From contig OZ243957.1 of NCBI GenBank assembly GCA_965214585.1, positions 1,798,001-1,862,000 on the forward strand: 64,000 nt of DNA, written 5' to 3'. The stretch is from JAHCHG01 sp965214585. GTDB lineage: Bacteria; Acidobacteriota; Blastocatellia; Pyrinomonadales; Pyrinomonadaceae. Each line of letters starts with the position of its first letter. Position 1 is the stretch's first letter. Made by a program: the position numbers and the translations under genes. Below the pieces are notes generated by a model that searched no databases, was not told where the DNA came from, and saw only the letters and a program-made list of their open reading frames with translations. Shown piece after piece: positions 52,842-61,250 of this stretch.

Positions 52842-52871
52842 AATAAAAGAGATAATGTTTACAGGAATTAT
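52842..52871. other. Right attachment junction (attR) of the element
   Basis: AATAAAAGAGATA is directly followed by the ribE ATG. The inverse TATCTCTTTTATT occurs about 25 bases inside the left junction. The upstream element sequence (52650-52841) holds no gene and may now provide the ribE promoter and ribosome site. Confidence 0.7.
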
Positions 52872-53502
52872 CGAAGAATTAGGAAAAATCGCGTCGTTTG
52901 AAAAAAACGCGGGCGGCGCGAAAATGAAAATTGATGCCGAAATCGTCCTTGAAGATACGAATGAAGGCTATTCGATTGCGGTCAACGGCGTTTGTTTGAC
53001 GGCTTTGGAAATCAATGAAAAATCGTTTTCCGCTAATGTTTCAGCGGAAACTTTAGCGCGTTCAACGCTCGGAAATTTGAAAATCGGTTCAAAAGTTAAT
53101 CTCGAAAGAGCAGTTACGCCCGCAACACGCCTTGGCGGACATATCGTGCAGGGACACGTTGACGCTTCCGGCAAATTTTCGGGCGCAAAGCGGGACGGCG
53201 ATTTTTGGACGATTCGCATTTCTTATCCGGCGGAGATCAGGCAATATCTTGTTTTTAAGGGTTCGGTTGCGGTTGAAGGAATCTCGCTGACGATTGCGAA
53301 TTTGACAGACGGTTATTTTGAAATCGCCGTGATTCCGAAAACTTGGCAATTGACCAATCTTTCAAGTTTGCAAAACGGCGATGCGGTGAATCTGGAAGTT
53401 GACGTAATTGCCAAATATGTCGAACGGATTATGCTTTACAATCAAAACAAACCGGAAGGTATTACGAAGGAAAAACTGAAAACTTCGGGTTTTATTGCTT
53501 AG
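52855..53502 (+). CDS. ribE: Riboflavin synthase, alpha subunit type
   Basis: A 215-residue trimeric enzyme that dismutates two 6,7-dimethyl-8-ribityllumazines into riboflavin. The N-terminal MFTGIIEELGKIAS is the family signature. Two lumazine-binding repeats follow: SIAVNGVCLTAL near residue 40 and VAVEGISLTIANL near 140, and HIVQGHVDASG near 96. It is intact. Its first six codons are duplicated at the far end of the element, so its translation start now lies against element DNA. The stop TAG runs straight into repeat family A. Confidence 0.95.
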   Translation: MFTGIIEELGKIASFEKNAGGAKMKIDAEIVLEDTNEGYSIAVNGVCLTALEINEKSFSANVSAETLARSTLGNLKIGSKVNLERAVTPATRLGGHIVQGHVDASGKFSGAKRDGDFWTIRISYPAEIRQYLVFKGSVAVEGISLTIANLTDGYFEIAVIPKTWQLTNLSSLQNGDAVNLEVDVIAKYVERIMLYNQNKPEGITKEKLKTSGFIA

Positions 53503-53685
53503 AAGTTATTTGGAAACTCAAAAAAAACGTAACGCCGGCATCTTGCCGGCAGTCTTGGTGGCTTCCAGCCGCCAATTCGAGCGTTATTTACTCGAACATT
53601 CAGGAAAAAAAGCAGATGAATTTGGCGGCTGGAAGCCACCAAGACTGCCGGCTGGAAGCCTGCGATACAATTACCAAACAGCTTC
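53502..53685. repeat. Palindromic repeat family A, copy 3
   Basis: Starts at the last base of the ribE stop codon (TAG-AAGTTATTTGG) and ends CCAAACAGCTTC. It has the same orientation as copy 1 with the same GCCGGC and GGCGGCTGGAAG modules. Confidence 0.85.
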
Positions 53686-53727
53686 TCAGAGTTTTTGGTA
53701 ATTTTTCTTCTAAAACTAAAGCGTATT

Positions 53728-54096
53728 TTAATTAAACAGACTTTGCTGCGAATCGTCTTTTTTCTCTTCAAATCCAACGGGAAACCAACGGTAAATATTC
53801 AAATCGCAGCGACCTTTTTCGTTAAATTCGATGCCTTCGTCTTCGAGCATTTTCTGCTGTAAATTAACGGGCAGAGTCATTTTCCCCGTCGAACACGCGC
53901 CCTTTGAATTGATAACTCTCTGCCACGGAACTTTTTCCGTGTCGGCGGCGTGCATCGCGTAACCGATTGTTCTGGGCGTGTAGCCTTCGCCTAAAATTTC
54001 GGCGATCTGCCCGTAAGTCATCACGCGCCCGGCAGGAATTTCGCAGACGATTTTGTAAACTTTTTCGCGGTAATTTTTATCGTTTACGACGTTCAT
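53728..54096 (-). CDS. Alkyltransferase-like DNA repair protein (ATL)
   Basis: A 122-residue protein of the MGMT fold: YGQIAEILG, TPRTIGYAM (helix-turn-helix with Arg finger) and the active-site block. The reactive Cys of the PCHR motif is replaced: it reads PWQRV with Trp58. Such ATL proteins bind alkylated guanine and hand it to nucleotide excision repair instead of removing the alkyl group. A C-terminal tail (FEEKKDDSQQSLFN) is extra. It begins 1 base after the broken HEAT-like gene's stop codon. Confidence 0.9.
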   Translation of the reverse strand: MNVVNDKNYREKVYKIVCEIPAGRVMTYGQIAEILGEGYTPRTIGYAMHAADTEKVPWQRVINSKGACSTGKMTLPVNLQQKMLEDEGIEFNEKGRCDLNIYRWFPVGFEEKKDDSQQSLFN

Positions 54097-54097
54097 T

Positions 54098-54355
54098 TTA
54101 GTTTTTCAATTTCCACTTTTTCTTAAATGTTCCGCTTCTCGCGCGAAACCATTCGCGCCATCGTTTGATTTCTTTTTCTCTTTCTTCCGGCGAACTCGCG
54201 GGTTTGAAATTCAATCAAGTGCCGCTAATATCGCGCAACGCCATTTCCGCGAAAAATCTGGTTTGCAAATCTTCGCTTGCCAGCAAATCGAGCAAATCCT
54301 CGACTGATTTTTCAAGAAATTGCTTCCGGCTTCTCAAATATTTTCTTTTCTTCAT
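54098..54355 (-). pseudogene. Small HEAT-like protein gene with an in-frame stop
   Basis: Eighty-six codons in one frame encode MKKRKYLRSRKQFLEKSVED, a helical LLDLLASEDLQTRFFAEMAL region and, after the stop, SSPEEREKEIKRWREWF. This is a pattern of short HEAT-repeat proteins with a Trp-rich end. Codon 47 is TGA (54215-54217), consistent with a CGA to TGA change. Only 46 residues would be made. The clean frame on both sides argues for recent loss or a sequencing error. Confidence 0.68.
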
Positions 54356-54405
54356 TCTTTAACCTTTTACCTTTTATCTTTCACCTTTCACCTTTTCCCT
54401 TAAAA
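54356..54405. repeat. GGTAAAA/GGTGAAA-type short tandem repeat
   Basis: Read on the minus strand it is a run of GGTGAAA/GGTAAAA units. It overlaps the end of the cyclase gene and the start region of the broken HEAT-like gene. Confidence 0.55.
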
Positions 54406-55030
54406 TCGTCCGCGCCGGCGCACCATCGCCTGTTCCGCCGATGAGTTTAAGCGGCAGACAAATCAGTTCATATTCGCCCGCTGAAACTTCGCGTAAATCC
54501 AAGCCTTCGATAATTATAACTTCTTTTGCGAGCAGAGTTTTATGCGTCATAAAATCTATTGAACCGAATTTTTCAACCGAAAGATAGTCAATGCCGACGA
54601 GTTTTATCTCCAATTCGATTAATGCTTCGGCGGCTTCGTTGGAAACGTATGTAAAATCTTTTCGGAAACCCTGCTCGAAATCGTTCCAAAAGTCAGAGTT
54701 TCGCGTTTTAAAAAGGACTCGTTCGGCATTTTGCAGATTTGCGTCTTTAATGTGCGAAGCGTTGATTTCCAAAGCGTCTTTTTCTATTTCGACAACCGTG
54801 CATTTGCCGACGAGTTTTTGCAGATCAAGCTGGTGAACTCTTTTTGCGCCCGCAATAAAATGATTCGGCGCGTCAACGTGAGTCGCCGTGTGAACTCCCA
54901 AGCAAAGGCGTGAAACATTTGCCGCATCGCCGCGTTCCAACGAACTCGACACGGAAATTTCAACATTCGGATCGCCTTCGTAAACCGGAGTTTTTTCGGA
55001 GATCGGAACGGTTACATCGTAAATTTTCAT
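54374..55030 (-). CDS. Cyclase-family metal-dependent hydrolase
   Basis: A 218-residue member of the cyclase/kynurenine formamidase family. The zinc-binding motif HTATHVDAPNH (residues about 47-57) matches HxGTHxDxPxH, with Ala instead of Gly in one position. The VGIDYLSVEKF and LREVSAGEYELICLPL segments are typical. It hydrolyses a formamide or lactam, perhaps N-formylkynurenine; no tryptophan degradation genes are near, so the substrate is open. It leads a short leftward group with the HEAT-like and ATL genes. Confidence 0.87.
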   Translation of the reverse strand: MKIYDVTVPISEKTPVYEGDPNVEISVSSSLERGDAANVSRLCLGVHTATHVDAPNHFIAGAKRVHQLDLQKLVGKCTVVEIEKDALEINASHIKDANLQNAERVLFKTRNSDFWNDFEQGFRKDFTYVSNEAAEALIELEIKLVGIDYLSVEKFGSIDFMTHKTLLAKEVIIIEGLDLREVSAGEYELICLPLKLIGGTGDGAPARTILREKVKGER

Positions 55031-55141
55031 AACTTACAGAATAATTCAACAAATTATTTGAAGCAAGAGGTTGGCAAAGCAACGCGCGTCTGTTAGAAAT
55101 AAAATTATAGATATTTTATTAATTTACACTTTTACAAAAAT

Positions 55142-55426
55142 ATGGAAATACAAAGGGAAGAACACGGAAAAAAGGGCGCGTTTTTTATCGAAGAAGACGG
55201 CGATTGGATCGCGGAAATGACCTATTACCGCGAAGGTCAGCGCAAAATCGTGATTGACGACATCGAACTCGAAGAATTTTTGCAGGACAAGGGAATCGGC
55301 GAACAGATGGTCGAAGAAGCCGTCAAATTTGCCGAAGAAAATAATTTATTGATAAAACCCGTTTCCCCGTTTGTCAAAGAAATTCTCGAATCGGACGAAA
55401 AATACGAAGATGTCTTGACCAGATAA
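55142..55426 (+). CDS. Small GNAT-like protein (YjdJ family)
   Basis: A 94-residue minimal N-acetyltransferase fold: ADMTYY-like strand, LQDKGIGEQMVEEAVKFAEE (acetyl-CoA loop and helix) and IKPVSPFVKEIL. The usual IDHT motif reads IDDIE, so the catalytic His is missing and activity is doubtful. It stands alone upstream of mqnA. Confidence 0.78.
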   Translation: MEIQREEHGKKGAFFIEEDGDWIAEMTYYREGQRKIVIDDIELEEFLQDKGIGEQMVEEAVKFAEENNLLIKPVSPFVKEILESDEKYEDVLTR

Positions 55427-55502
55427 TATGGATTTGCGATTTTCAATTTGCGATTGGTTTTTAACTTTAGATAAATTTTGTTTATAAACAATCCGCTATA
55501 AA

Positions 55503-56339
55503 ATGCGCCCATACAGAATTTCAGCTTCGAGTTATTCAAACACCGCGCCACTCGTCTGGAGTTTTCTCTACGGCGCAATGCACGGCAAAGCCGAGTTAAT
55601 TTTAGACAATGCGCCGGCGCGTTCGGCGCAGCTTTTGCGCGAAAAAAGAGTTGATGCCGCCCTTGTTCCGGTCATCGAATATCAAAGAATCGAAGGCGTT
55701 TTGCTTGTTCCCGATGTCTGCGTCGGCGCAAAAGAAAAGGTGCGAAGCGTCTGTCTTGTCACAAAAGGCGAAGATTTGCCGGATGTCAAAACCGTCGCGC
55801 TCGACGTTTCTTCAAAAACGAGCGTCGCTTTAACAAAAATAATTTTTCGTGAATTTTTAGGTTTTGAACCGAAATACAAAGTTTCAAAACCGAACATCGC
55901 GGAAATGTTAAAGGAAAACGACTGCGCTCTGATAATCGGCGACCCGGCGTTGGCGATTTCGGATTTGAAAAACAACGAGCAGCGAAGGGCGAACAACGAA
56001 CAATTAAGAAAATTCGATTTGGCGGAAACGTGGCGCGAATTTACAAATTTCGGCTTTGTTTTCGCAATGTGGATGGTGCAAAAAGATCGCCGCGAAATCG
56101 TTGAAAAAATTGATTTTGCACGCGCCCGCGATGAAGGTTTGGAGCATTTGGACGAGATAATTTCCAATTATGAAACGGAAATTTCGCTCGAAACGACGGA
56201 ATTTCGCCGGTATCTGTCGGAAAATATTTCGTATTCGATTGACGATTCGCTGTGGAACGGTTTAGAGTTTTTTTATAAATTGGCGAAAAAACACGGGTTG
56301 ATCGGAAATAAAAAAGATTTGCATTTTATCGAAAGCTGA
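55503..56339 (+). CDS. mqnA: Chorismate dehydratase of the futalosine menaquinone pathway
   Basis: A 278-residue periplasmic-binding-protein-like enzyme that removes water from chorismate to give 3-enolpyruvyl-benzoate, the first step of the futalosine route to menaquinone. Motifs: ISASSYSNTAPLVWSF at the N-terminus, DAALVPVIEYQRIEG and SSKTSVALTKI, with GDPALA near 143. The mqnC gene lies 1.5 kb downstream in the same direction, which supports the assignment. Confidence 0.92.
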   Translation: MRPYRISASSYSNTAPLVWSFLYGAMHGKAELILDNAPARSAQLLREKRVDAALVPVIEYQRIEGVLLVPDVCVGAKEKVRSVCLVTKGEDLPDVKTVALDVSSKTSVALTKIIFREFLGFEPKYKVSKPNIAEMLKENDCALIIGDPALAISDLKNNEQRRANNEQLRKFDLAETWREFTNFGFVFAMWMVQKDRREIVEKIDFARARDEGLEHLDEIISNYETEISLETTEFRRYLSENISYSIDDSLWNGLEFFYKLAKKHGLIGNKKDLHFIES

Positions 56340-56394
56340 AAAACTGCGAAAAGGCAGCAATAGTCTGTTTTTTTAGTTTCTAAGTAGTCAAACA

Positions 56395-56500
56395 AGATTA
56401 GAGTAAGTTTCGGAATAGCTGAAAGATTATAGCTGACAGATTATAGATAAAATCGCCTCCGAATCTATCAGTTATCATCTTTCATCTATAACCCGCTTCC
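56395..56500. repeat. AT-rich imperfect inverted repeat (family E)
   Basis: GATTATAGCTGACAGATTATAGAT-type left half is opposed by ATCTATCAGTTATC...ATCTATAA. The tail (CTTAATTATTCGTGTCC) matches that of the stretch at 1.4 kb (CTTAATAATTGTGTCC). Confidence 0.6.
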
Positions 56501-56616
56501 GAAGCAATACTCTTAATTATTCGTGTCCAAATTACTTACTATTCGGAGTCTTGCGTTTCGGCGGAAAAGGTCTGCATATTATGTAATTTCCGCATAATTA
56601 ATCTTTTCAAAATATT

Positions 56617-57456
56617 TTACTTCTGTTTTTGACCGGAAAAATCTTTCAGAAAAACGAAGCCCAAACCGAGCATCTGCAAAACGAGTGCGCCGAATGTGCC
56701 GTAGCTCTGAATGTCTGCCAGACGGCGGCGTTCGAGTTCGAGTTCGGCTAGACGATTTTGTTTCTGCCTGACGCTTTCGCTCCAGCGTTCGTTGAGAAGA
56801 ATATAAACCGGATAAAGTTTCATCAGAGATTCATCTCTATTCTCCGCCGTCGTGATTATTTCGGAAATCGTGCTGATTGCCGAAAGTTTCTCCTTATAAT
56901 TGATTTGGCTCGAATCTTTTGTCTTTTCCGCAAGAATTTTCAGCGACTGCGCGAAGAGTTTCTCCTTTGCCGCCGTCTGTTCGGCGGCGGATTCTTCTTT
57001 AGCCGTTTCTTTTTCATCAGATTTCGCGGACGTTTCCGCTTCCGGCGAAGCCCTTTTTTGCAGTTCTTCGTTTATCATCAGTTCGGCTTCTTTGGCATTT
57101 GCTTCGGCTTCGGCAAGTCGAAAATCAGTCAGCGAAAGATCGTTTCCCGAAGCGTAAACGAACAATAAAGCCTCATTGAACAAAGCTCCGGTATCCAAAC
57201 CCGCATCTTCGCGTTTTTCCTTTGGCACAATCGAGGAGAGATACGACATCAGCGTATAGGAATCGTATTTATTTTCGCCTTCGTTGCCGAGTTTCGTCTG
57301 CTCGCGCAGAGCTTCAAACGTTCGCTCATATTCGGAATCGGCGGCTTTTAGGCGATTGTTGACCTCGGCTAAAATTATCGCGTTAAAAATAAGAGCGACG
57401 AAAGAGATAAAAAATCCGACTATAACAAGGTTGCGCGTCGTAAATTCAAATTTCAT
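56617..57456 (-). CDS. Membrane-anchored coiled-coil hypothetical protein
   Basis: A 279-residue protein with a hydrophobic helix at each end (NLVIVGFFISFVALIFNAII near residue 10; FGALVLQMLGLGFVFL near 255). A Glu/Ala/Lys-rich segment (about 135-170, SAKSDEKETAKEESAAEQ) and coiled-coil stretches lie between. No family is recognised. Both ends in the membrane with a loop outside or inside is the simplest topology. Confidence 0.6.
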   Translation of the reverse strand: MKFEFTTRNLVIVGFFISFVALIFNAIILAEVNNRLKAADSEYERTFEALREQTKLGNEGENKYDSYTLMSYLSSIVPKEKREDAGLDTGALFNEALLFVYASGNDLSLTDFRLAEAEANAKEAELMINEELQKRASPEAETSAKSDEKETAKEESAAEQTAAKEKLFAQSLKILAEKTKDSSQINYKEKLSAISTISEIITTAENRDESLMKLYPVYILLNERWSESVRQKQNRLAELELERRRLADIQSYGTFGALVLQMLGLGFVFLKDFSGQKQK

Positions 57457-57830
57457 ATAAATTCGGCGGCAATTTCAGCCGTTTCCAGAAAGTATTTCGG
57501 GCAAAAAATAATATACAACTTTCCCGCGTATTTCGGCAATCGGAAAACGCCGCAATTCGTAATGCGTCAGTTATAAGTTGGAAATATGGAAAGTCAGCAG
57601 CGTCGTGCGTGAGCCGATTGGTTAATGTATTTGCGGCGAGCGCATCGGCTCACGCACGACGCTACTGACAAGAACTTATGACTGACCGATTATCGCAATT
57701 CCATTTGCGGCACACGGTTTGTTAATAGTTTGTTAGTATTCATTTGAGAAGTTTGCGAAAATGCCCGAAACAATGTGTTTCGTCGAAATTATGATAAAAT
57801 AAATTTGCATTTTGCGACAAGAATTTTGCA
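57457..57830. repeat. Divergent intergenic stretch with family B palindrome copy 2 (57593-57669)
   Basis: A 77-bp hairpin from GTCAGCAGCGTCG to CGACGCTACTGAC with the TGAGCCGAT / ATCGGCTCA module. The rest is AT-rich and has no gene; the mqnC promoter is expected near 57780. Confidence 0.75.
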
Positions 57831-58976
57831 ATGAACCAAAAAATACAAAAAATTTTAGATAAAGCAGTCGGCGGCGAAAGAATGTCCGCCGAAGAATGCA
57901 CGACGCTGCTCGAATCAAATGATTTTGTCCGCATAGGGCTTGCGGCGGACGAGATTCGGATGCGGAAAAACCCTTCGGACATCGTAACGTATATTATTGA
58001 CCGCAACATAAATTACACGAATGTCTGCAACGTCGTCTGCACGTTTTGCGCGTTTTATCGGCGGCAGGGAAAGCCCGACACTTACGTTCATTCTATCGAG
58101 GAGATCGAAAAACGCATTGACGAAACAATCGCGCTTGGCGGAACGGGCGTTTTGATGCAGGGCGGACTTCATCCCGATTTTAATATCGAATGGTATGAAA
58201 ATCTGCTTTCCGTTTTGCACAAAAAATATCCTAATTTTCAACTTCACTGCTTTTCGCCGCCGGAAATTCACAATATTCATCTGATTTCGGGACTCGATTA
58301 CGAAACGATTTTGCGGCGTTTGAAACAGGCGGGCTTGAATTCGATGCCCGGCGGCGGCGGCGAGATTTTAGACGACGAAGTTCGCAAGCGTGTTTCGACC
58401 AAATGCACGTCGCAGGAATGGCTCGACGTGATGCGTGCCGTTCACAAAGTCGGTTTGATCTCGACGGCGACGATGATGTTCGGAATCGGCGACAATGTGA
58501 AACACCGCGTTAATCATTTGCAGAAAATCCGCGATTTACAGGACGAAACCGGCGGTTTCACGGCGTTCATTCCGTGGACTTTTCAGCGCGAGAATACGGC
58601 TTTGGGAAGAAAAATCACGGAAGAGCCGACGGGAATTGATTACTTGAAAATGCTCTCGGTTTCGCGTCTTTTTCTTGATAATATTGAGCATATTCAATCT
58701 TCGTGGCTGACGCAGGGCTTGAAACTCGGACAAACCGCTTTGCGTTTCGGCGCGGACGATATGGGTTCGATAATGATCGAAGAAAATGTCGTTTCGGCGG
58801 CGGGCGCAAACACACACGCCAACGAAAAAGAACTGCGCTATCAAATCTCGGAAGCGGGCTTTCGTCCGCAGCAGCGCGATATTTTATATAATTATGTTGA
58901 CCGCGAAGACGTTGAGAAACTGGACGAGAAAAAATCAATGCCGCTTGGAAAGTTGAGCGTTGCATTTGCCGATTAG
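57831..58976 (+). CDS. mqnC: Cyclic dehypoxanthinyl futalosine synthase (radical SAM)
   Basis: A 381-residue radical SAM enzyme that cyclises dehypoxanthinyl futalosine in menaquinone synthesis. The [4Fe-4S] motif C66-x3-C70-x2-C73 lies in NVCNVVCTFCAFYRR. GGTGVLMQGGLHPDF, SMPGGGGEILDDEVR and IPWTFQRENTALG are family segments. It belongs with mqnA upstream; mqnB and mqnD are not in the window. Confidence 0.94.
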   Translation: MNQKIQKILDKAVGGERMSAEECTTLLESNDFVRIGLAADEIRMRKNPSDIVTYIIDRNINYTNVCNVVCTFCAFYRRQGKPDTYVHSIEEIEKRIDETIALGGTGVLMQGGLHPDFNIEWYENLLSVLHKKYPNFQLHCFSPPEIHNIHLISGLDYETILRRLKQAGLNSMPGGGGEILDDEVRKRVSTKCTSQEWLDVMRAVHKVGLISTATMMFGIGDNVKHRVNHLQKIRDLQDETGGFTAFIPWTFQRENTALGRKITEEPTGIDYLKMLSVSRLFLDNIEHIQSSWLTQGLKLGQTALRFGADDMGSIMIEENVVSAAGANTHANEKELRYQISEAGFRPQQRDILYNYVDREDVEKLDEKKSMPLGKLSVAFAD

Positions 58977-59009
58977 CCGGAAAATCCTGCCTGAACTTTC
59001 CCGAATTTT

Positions 59010-59354
59010 ATGAATCTGGGTATAAAAATTGCGGCTTTTATTATTACCGCCGGATTGGTTGGAGCAGTTTCAATTTATATCGGGCTTTTTGTTCTTGTCG
59101 CGCTCAACGGCTTTAGCGAATCGGACGGCGGACCGGGAATTTTGCTTTATTTGGTTTGGGCATTTCTCGGCGTAATCATTTCGGGCGTTTTGAGCGTTTT
59201 AGCCGTTTATTACTTAGCCGAAAAAAAAGAATTTAATATAATCGTTTCGGGTTTGATTTCAATCGTGATCTTTATTATTTTCGGCGTTTTATTCAATATC
59301 GTCGGCGGAATTGCCGGAGTTCTTTTCGCCGATGCGCTGCGGAGATTTTCGTAA
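59010..59354 (+). CDS. Small membrane protein
   Basis: A 114-residue hydrophobic protein with three or four predicted membrane helices (IAAFIITAGLVGAVSIYIGL; ILLYLVWAFLGVIISGVLSV; IIVSGLISIVIFIIFGVLFN). Unrecognised. It begins 33 bases after mqnC and may be in its operon. Confidence 0.65.
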   Translation: MNLGIKIAAFIITAGLVGAVSIYIGLFVLVALNGFSESDGGPGILLYLVWAFLGVIISGVLSVLAVYYLAEKKEFNIIVSGLISIVIFIIFGVLFNIVGGIAGVLFADALRRFS

Positions 59355-59367
59355 ACAGAAAAAAATT

Positions 59368-59455
59368 TTGCCCGCGAAACACACTAAAGAAGCGAAGAAA
59401 GAATTTAAAATTCTTTCTTCGCTTCTTTTCGTATATTTCGCGGGCAGATTTTCTT
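59368..59455. repeat. Long imperfect hairpin with TTGCCCGCGAA ends
   Basis: TGCCCGCGAAA / TTTCGCGGGCA outer arms and AAGAAGCGAAGAAAGAATTT / AAATTCTTTCTTCGCTTCTT inner arms. It sits between converging genes, so it may act as terminator. The outer ends resemble those at 16.15-16.48 kb (family F). Confidence 0.72.
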
Positions 59456-59470
59456 TTCACTTCTCAAATT

Positions 59471-59947
59471 TTACTGAGCCGGTTGAGCCGTTTCGGGTTT
59501 GACGGTTTCGCCGAGAGCCTCTTTATAATTCATATAAATATCGCCCAGACGATTCGCCGAACCTTGATCGCGTTGGGCGAGCATCGTGATCGTGCCGTCG
59601 CGCTCGCTCAAGATCGGCTTTAAGTTTTCCCTCTGCGCGTCGGTGAAAAATCCGTCTTTGCCTTTCTCGATTTCCGCGTCGAGCCTTGTAAAATACGCGC
59701 TCATACTTTGTCTTGCCGCTTCGTATTCACCGGCGCGGACGTTTATATAAGATGTTGTCAGCAAATTCTCGGTTTCCAGTTTGCGAAGCTGCGTCTGCGT
59801 ATTTTGCAGTTGATATGCGACCTGACTTTTCTGATACCACATCGGAACTAAGCCGAGCAAAAACACGACCAATAAAATCGCCGCGTAAATCGCGTATTTC
59901 TTTACCGGACTTTCCTTTCTAACTATCGTCGCTTCATCTCTATCCAT
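59471..59947 (-). CDS. Single-pass membrane protein, unrecognised
   Basis: A 158-residue protein with a short cytosolic N-terminus, one membrane helix (YAIYAAILLVVFLLGLVPMW, residues 18-37), then a helical, mostly coiled-coil outer domain (QLQNTQTQLRKLETENLL). The C-terminus is Pro/Ala/Thr-rich. No domain is recognised. Confidence 0.65.
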   Translation of the reverse strand: MDRDEATIVRKESPVKKYAIYAAILLVVFLLGLVPMWYQKSQVAYQLQNTQTQLRKLETENLLTTSYINVRAGEYEAARQSMSAYFTRLDAEIEKGKDGFFTDAQRENLKPILSERDGTITMLAQRDQGSANRLGDIYMNYKEALGETVKPETAQPAQ

Positions 59948-60029
59948 AATATTTACCTCTGATTTTTGATTTCTCGAATTATTTTTCGATTATACTCTTA
60001 AAATTGAAAAATATCACTATCAAATTTTT

Positions 60030-60104
60030 GTCGGTAGCGTCGGCGTAAGCCGATGCGCTCGTCGCGTCTGCATTGACGCATCGGCTTACGCCGACGCTAC
60101 CGAC
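60030..60104. repeat. Palindromic repeat family B, copy 3
   Basis: GTCGGTAGCGTCGGCGTAAG is mirrored by CTTACGCCGACGCTACCGAC over 20 or more perfect bases, with a further ATGCG/CGCAT inner stem. It lies in the alaS upstream region. Confidence 0.85.
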
Positions 60105-60186
60105 TTTTCACCGCATAAGTGTTTATTCTAAACTATTTTGTGGTAAAATTCTCTTTTATTTTTACAAACGATTATTTAGAAAAATT

Positions 60187-61020
60187 ATGAAAGGCAGCGA
60201 AATAAGACGAAAATTTTTAGAATACTTTGAAAAGAACGGGCATAAAACTGTGCATTCATCGCCGCTTCTTCCGGCGAATGATCCGACGCTTTTGTTTGTC
60301 AACGCGGGAATGAACCAGTTCAAAGACGTTTTTCTCGGCAGCGAAAAGCGCGATTATTCCAGAGCGGCATCTTCGCAAAAGTGCATACGCGCGGGCGGAA
60401 AACACAATGACCTTGATGAAGTCGGCAAAACCGCCAGACATCATACGTTTTTTGAAATGCTCGGCAATTTCTCGTTCGGCGATTACTTTAAGGAAGACGC
60501 GATAAATTTCGCGTGGGATTTTTTAACCGGAAGCGTTGACGAAGGAAAACTCGGTTTAGACCCGAAATATCTGTGGTTCACATATTTTGAAGGCGACGCG
60601 CAAGTTCCCGCCGATACGGAAGCCCGCGATTTGTGGATTGCGGCGGGCGCGAAACCGGAACGAGTTTTGCCGTTCGGCGCAAAGGAAAATTTCTGGCAAA
60701 TGGGCGACACCGGACCGTGCGGACCGTGTTCGGAAATCCATTATTATATGGGCGACGAACCGGAAAACCCCGAAAAAAACCGTCCCGAATTTGTCAACGC
60801 CGAAACGGGCGACGACACGATTGAAATCTGGAATCTCGTTTTTATGCAGTTCGACAAAGACGCGGACGGCAAACTGCACGATTTGCCCGCGCCGTCGGTT
60901 GACACGGGCGCAGGTTTAGAGCGAATCGCGGCGGTAATGCAGGGAAAATCGAATAATTACGACACGGATTTGATAAGACCGATTGTAGATTTTACGGCGG
61001 AATTAGCAATGGAGAAATAA
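60187..61020 (+). CDS. alaS: Alanyl-tRNA synthetase, N-terminal catalytic fragment (split gene)
   Basis: A 277-residue frame with the class II catalytic core of AlaRS: motif 1 region (FVNAGMNQFKDVFLG), motif 2 (RHHTFFEMLGNFSFGDYF), the WQMGDTGPCGPCSEI loop and motif 3 (VDTGAGLERIAAVMQ near residue 238). The frame ends after LIRPIVDFTAELAMEK, just past motif 3 and before the tRNA-recognition helices that follow in full AlaRS. The missing rest starts again, in the same phase, 540 bases later. An antitoxin ATG begins 2 bases after the stop. It could work only with the second fragment in trans, or be inactive. Confidence 0.9.
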   Translation: MKGSEIRRKFLEYFEKNGHKTVHSSPLLPANDPTLLFVNAGMNQFKDVFLGSEKRDYSRAASSQKCIRAGGKHNDLDEVGKTARHHTFFEMLGNFSFGDYFKEDAINFAWDFLTGSVDEGKLGLDPKYLWFTYFEGDAQVPADTEARDLWIAAGAKPERVLPFGAKENFWQMGDTGPCGPCSEIHYYMGDEPENPEKNRPEFVNAETGDDTIEIWNLVFMQFDKDADGKLHDLPAPSVDTGAGLERIAAVMQGKSNNYDTDLIRPIVDFTAELAMEK

Positions 61021-61022
61021 AT

Positions 61023-61250
61023 ATGATTCAGACAATTGAAGCGATAATTGACACGAACGGCACGGTCGTTTTGCAAAATGAATTTAAGCCCGAAAAGAAA
61101 TATCGCGCGTTAGTTACGATTTTGGACGAAGAACCGAAAGCAAAAATCTCGGAAACCGCACTTTTGAGTGAAAAATCTTTGGCGGAAAGTTGGAACACAA
61201 AAGAGGAGGATGAAGCGTGGCAGCATTTAAGCGATCTTCCCTCGTTTTAG
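61023..61250 (+). CDS. Antitoxin of a PemK/MazF-type pair, inside alaS
   Basis: A 75-residue protein (start MIQTIEAIIDTNGTVVLQNE) with an N-terminal beta-rich DNA-binding segment and an acidic C-terminus (ALLSEKSLAESWNTKEEDEA) typical of antitoxins paired with MazF-like toxins, common in cyanobacteria and relatives. It starts 2 bases after alaS part 1 stops and overlaps the toxin gene by 34 bases. It likely neutralises the toxin and may repress its promoter, unless it depends on the alaS promoter. Confidence 0.85.
   Translation: MIQTIEAIIDTNGTVVLQNEFKPEKKYRALVTILDEEPKAKISETALLSEKSLAESWNTKEEDEAWQHLSDLPSF

Larger units (their letters stand above)
43123..52871. mobile_element. Integrative element of about 9.7 kb inserted at the 5' end of ribE
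   Basis: The left end carries ATGTTTACGGGAATCAT (43123-43139) and the right end ATGTTTACAGGAATTAT (52855-52871), which is the start of the intact ribE. Just inside each end is an inverted TATCTCTTTTATT / AATAAAAGAGATA pair, as expected for recombinase arm sites. Contents: integrase, zinc-finger gene, excisionase-like regulators, P4-type helicase, primase and a run of small genes. There are no structural, conjugation or restriction genes, so it resembles a phage satellite or a mobilisable island. Confidence 0.85.

Noticed and set aside
52630..52854. A gene at the right end of the element
   Set aside because: No open frame; the region is consistent with recombinase arm sites and a promoter.
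54165..54362. Plus-strand reading frame opposite the HEAT-like gene
   Set aside because: No ribosome site, and the minus strand carries the meaningful sequence.
60073..60186. Upstream extension of alaS part 1 to an earlier in-frame start
   Set aside because: The extra residues overlap palindromic repeat family B and are unlike AlaRS; the ATG at MKGSEIRRKFLEYF fits the family start.
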